DNA of 5,480 bases from Chthoniobacter sp. (GTDB lineage Bacteria; Verrucomicrobiota; Verrucomicrobiia; Chthoniobacterales; Chthoniobacteraceae). The stretch lies in NCBI GenBank assembly GCA_025351065.1, contig JANXWQ010000366.1:1-5480 (forward strand), given 5' to 3'. A program made the position numbers and the translations under genes. The notes beneath the pieces are model-generated. The model was not told the DNA's origin. It made no database searches and saw nothing but the letters and a program-made list of their open reading frames with translations. Shown in pieces: positions 4,490 through 5,480 of this stretch. The stretch's first letter is position 1; each line of letters begins with the position of its first letter.

Positions 4490-5476
4490 TCAATCAATCG
4501 GACTCCGCACCCCCAGCCCCGGCTTGTTCAAGACATGCGTGTAGATCATCGTCGTGCGCACATCCTTGTGCCCGAGCAGCTCCTGCACGGTGCGGATGTC
4601 ATAGCCGGCTTCCAGCAGATGGGTGGCAAAGGAATGACGAAAGGAGTGACAGCTTGCCGGCTTCCCAATGCCGGCCAGGCACACCGCCTTCTGCACCGCC
4701 ACTTGCAGCGATTTCTCATTGAGATGGTGGCGCTGCCGGCGTTGCGAAAGCGGATCCAGCGAACGTTGCGCTCCCGGGAACACATACTGCCAGATCCACT
4801 GCCGATGGGCGTTGGGATATTTCCGCTCCAAGGCATGCGGCAGATGCACGGTCCCGAAACCTTCCGCTAAATCTTCGTCATGCAAGGCCTTCACCTTGGC
4901 GAGATGCCGTTGCAGCGGCTCATGCAGGGACTCGGGAAGCATCGTCACCCGGTCCTTCGCTCCCTTGCCGTCGCGCACCGCAATCTGACCGTAACCGAAA
5001 TCGATATCCTTGACCCGCAGGCGCACGCACTCCATCAGCCGCAGCCCGCTGCCGTAGAGCAGATTGGCCATCAGCCGGTAGCCGCCCGCCAGCTGGCCAA
5101 TCACCGCCTGGGCCTCCGCCTTCGTCAGCACTACAGGGAGCTTAGCCGGCCGCTTCGCCCGTTCTACATTGTCGAGGAAGCCGAGCTTGCGCTGGAGAAA
5201 CTGTTGATAGAGGAATAACAGAGCGCTGAGGGCTTGGTTCTGAGTGCTTGCGGCCACCTTCCGGTCCGCCGCCAGATAGGTGAGAAACGCGCTGACTTCG
5301 GGCTCGGCCATCTCGCCGGGATGGCGCTTGCCGTGGAAAATAATGAACTGCCTGATCCAATCCAGATAGGTTTGCTCGGTGCGGATGCTGTAATGCCGCA
5401 GGCGCAGCGCCCGGCGGACTTCCTCAAGGAATTTGAGCTTGTGCGGGCCGTCGGGCTCTGAAATGGTCGGGTCCAT
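4490..5476 (-). CDS. intI: Integron integrase IntI (tyrosine recombinase)
   Basis: The product has 328 residues, within the usual 320-340 for IntI. Its role is site-specific recombination of attI and attC sites to capture and shuffle gene cassettes. The N-terminal SAM-like DNA-binding domain spans about residues 12-100 (YSIRTEQTYLDWIRQFIIFH, 29-48). The catalytic domain carries R146 (GSGLR), a lysine in the beta-hairpin KGAKD (171 or 174), H277 and R280 (CHSFRHSF), H303 (LLGH) and nucleophile Y312 (TMIYTH). From memory, R146, H277, R280 and Y312 fall at the same positions as in class 1 IntI1. The segment ALERKYPNAHRQWIWQYVF (215-233) is the extra domain found in integron integrases and absent from other tyrosine recombinases, so this is not XerC or XerD. 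The C-terminus GVRSPID is also typical. The gene is intact. ATG at 5474-5476 is the only start that keeps the N-terminal domain; its RBS, promoter and any LexA site lie beyond the right edge. Confidence 0.96.
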   Translation of the reverse strand: MDPTISEPDGPHKLKFLEEVRRALRLRHYSIRTEQTYLDWIRQFIIFHGKRHPGEMAEPEVSAFLTYLAADRKVAASTQNQALSALLFLYQQFLQRKLGFLDNVERAKRPAKLPVVLTKAEAQAVIGQLAGGYRLMANLLYGSGLRLMECVRLRVKDIDFGYGQIAVRDGKGAKDRVTMLPESLHEPLQRHLAKVKALHDEDLAEGFGTVHLPHALERKYPNAHRQWIWQYVFPGAQRSLDPLSQRRQRHHLNEKSLQVAVQKAVCLAGIGKPASCHSFRHSFATHLLEAGYDIRTVQELLGHKDVRTTMIYTHVLNKPGLGVRSPID

Positions 5477-5480
5477 GAAA

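Noticed and set aside
4201..4722. A 173-codon plus-strand open frame running from the gap into intI
   Set aside because: Its composition is low complexity (P, S, A, R, C), it has no RBS, and it overlaps the 3' end of the well-supported integrase gene.
4490..5476. XerC/XerD-type recombinase instead of an integron integrase
   Set aside because: The segment at residues 215-233 (ALERKYP...W.W..VF) and the GVRSPID end are integron-integrase features absent from Xer proteins.

Overview
The window is GC-rich bacterial DNA with two blocks facing each other. Positions 105-3960 hold a tightly packed plus-strand operon of seven genes. Positions 4490-5476 hold an integron integrase (intI) on the minus strand. 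A 529-base non-coding stretch (3961-4489), rich in hairpins, separates their 3' ends. The GC-rich codon use and an environmental-type IntI fit a GC-rich proteobacterium or a verrucomicrobium-like organism, but nothing here fixes the taxon. The mix of small uncharacterised proteins and an integron integrase suggests an accessory region (genomic island or plasmid) rather than a core chromosomal locus.

The operon encodes, in order: a DUF3150-like protein (105-1103); a small SWIM zinc-finger protein (1100-1417); a DUF1257/Ycf35-like protein broken by a one-base frameshift near 1620 (1441-1817); a DUF2997-like small protein (1817-2011); an unrecognised 76-residue protein (2008-2238); a Ycf46-like AAA+ ATPase (2261-3757); and an unrecognised 68-residue protein (3754-3960). 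Three of the genes have the same ribosome-binding leader, ACGAAAGGA, 8-10 bases before ATG. The other four start inside the stop codon of the gene before them (ATGA or TAATG overlaps). This gives three translational modules that were probably made together. My inference is that the AAA+ ATPase is the motor and the small proteins are its partners, adaptors or substrates. No function is established from the sequence.

The integrase is complete and keeps all the tyrosine-recombinase catalytic residues and the extra integron-specific segment. Its 5' end lies four bases from the right edge, so the usual place for attI, the promoters and the cassettes is outside the window. The operon lies on its 3' side, and I found no attC-like core sites there, so the operon does not look like a cassette array.

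The main points of interest are the co-linear Ycf35/DUF2997/Ycf46/DUF3150/SWIM module as a candidate undescribed ATPase system, the frameshift in its DUF1257 member, and the structured non-coding region with a G-quadruplex motif and a repeated hairpin unit.
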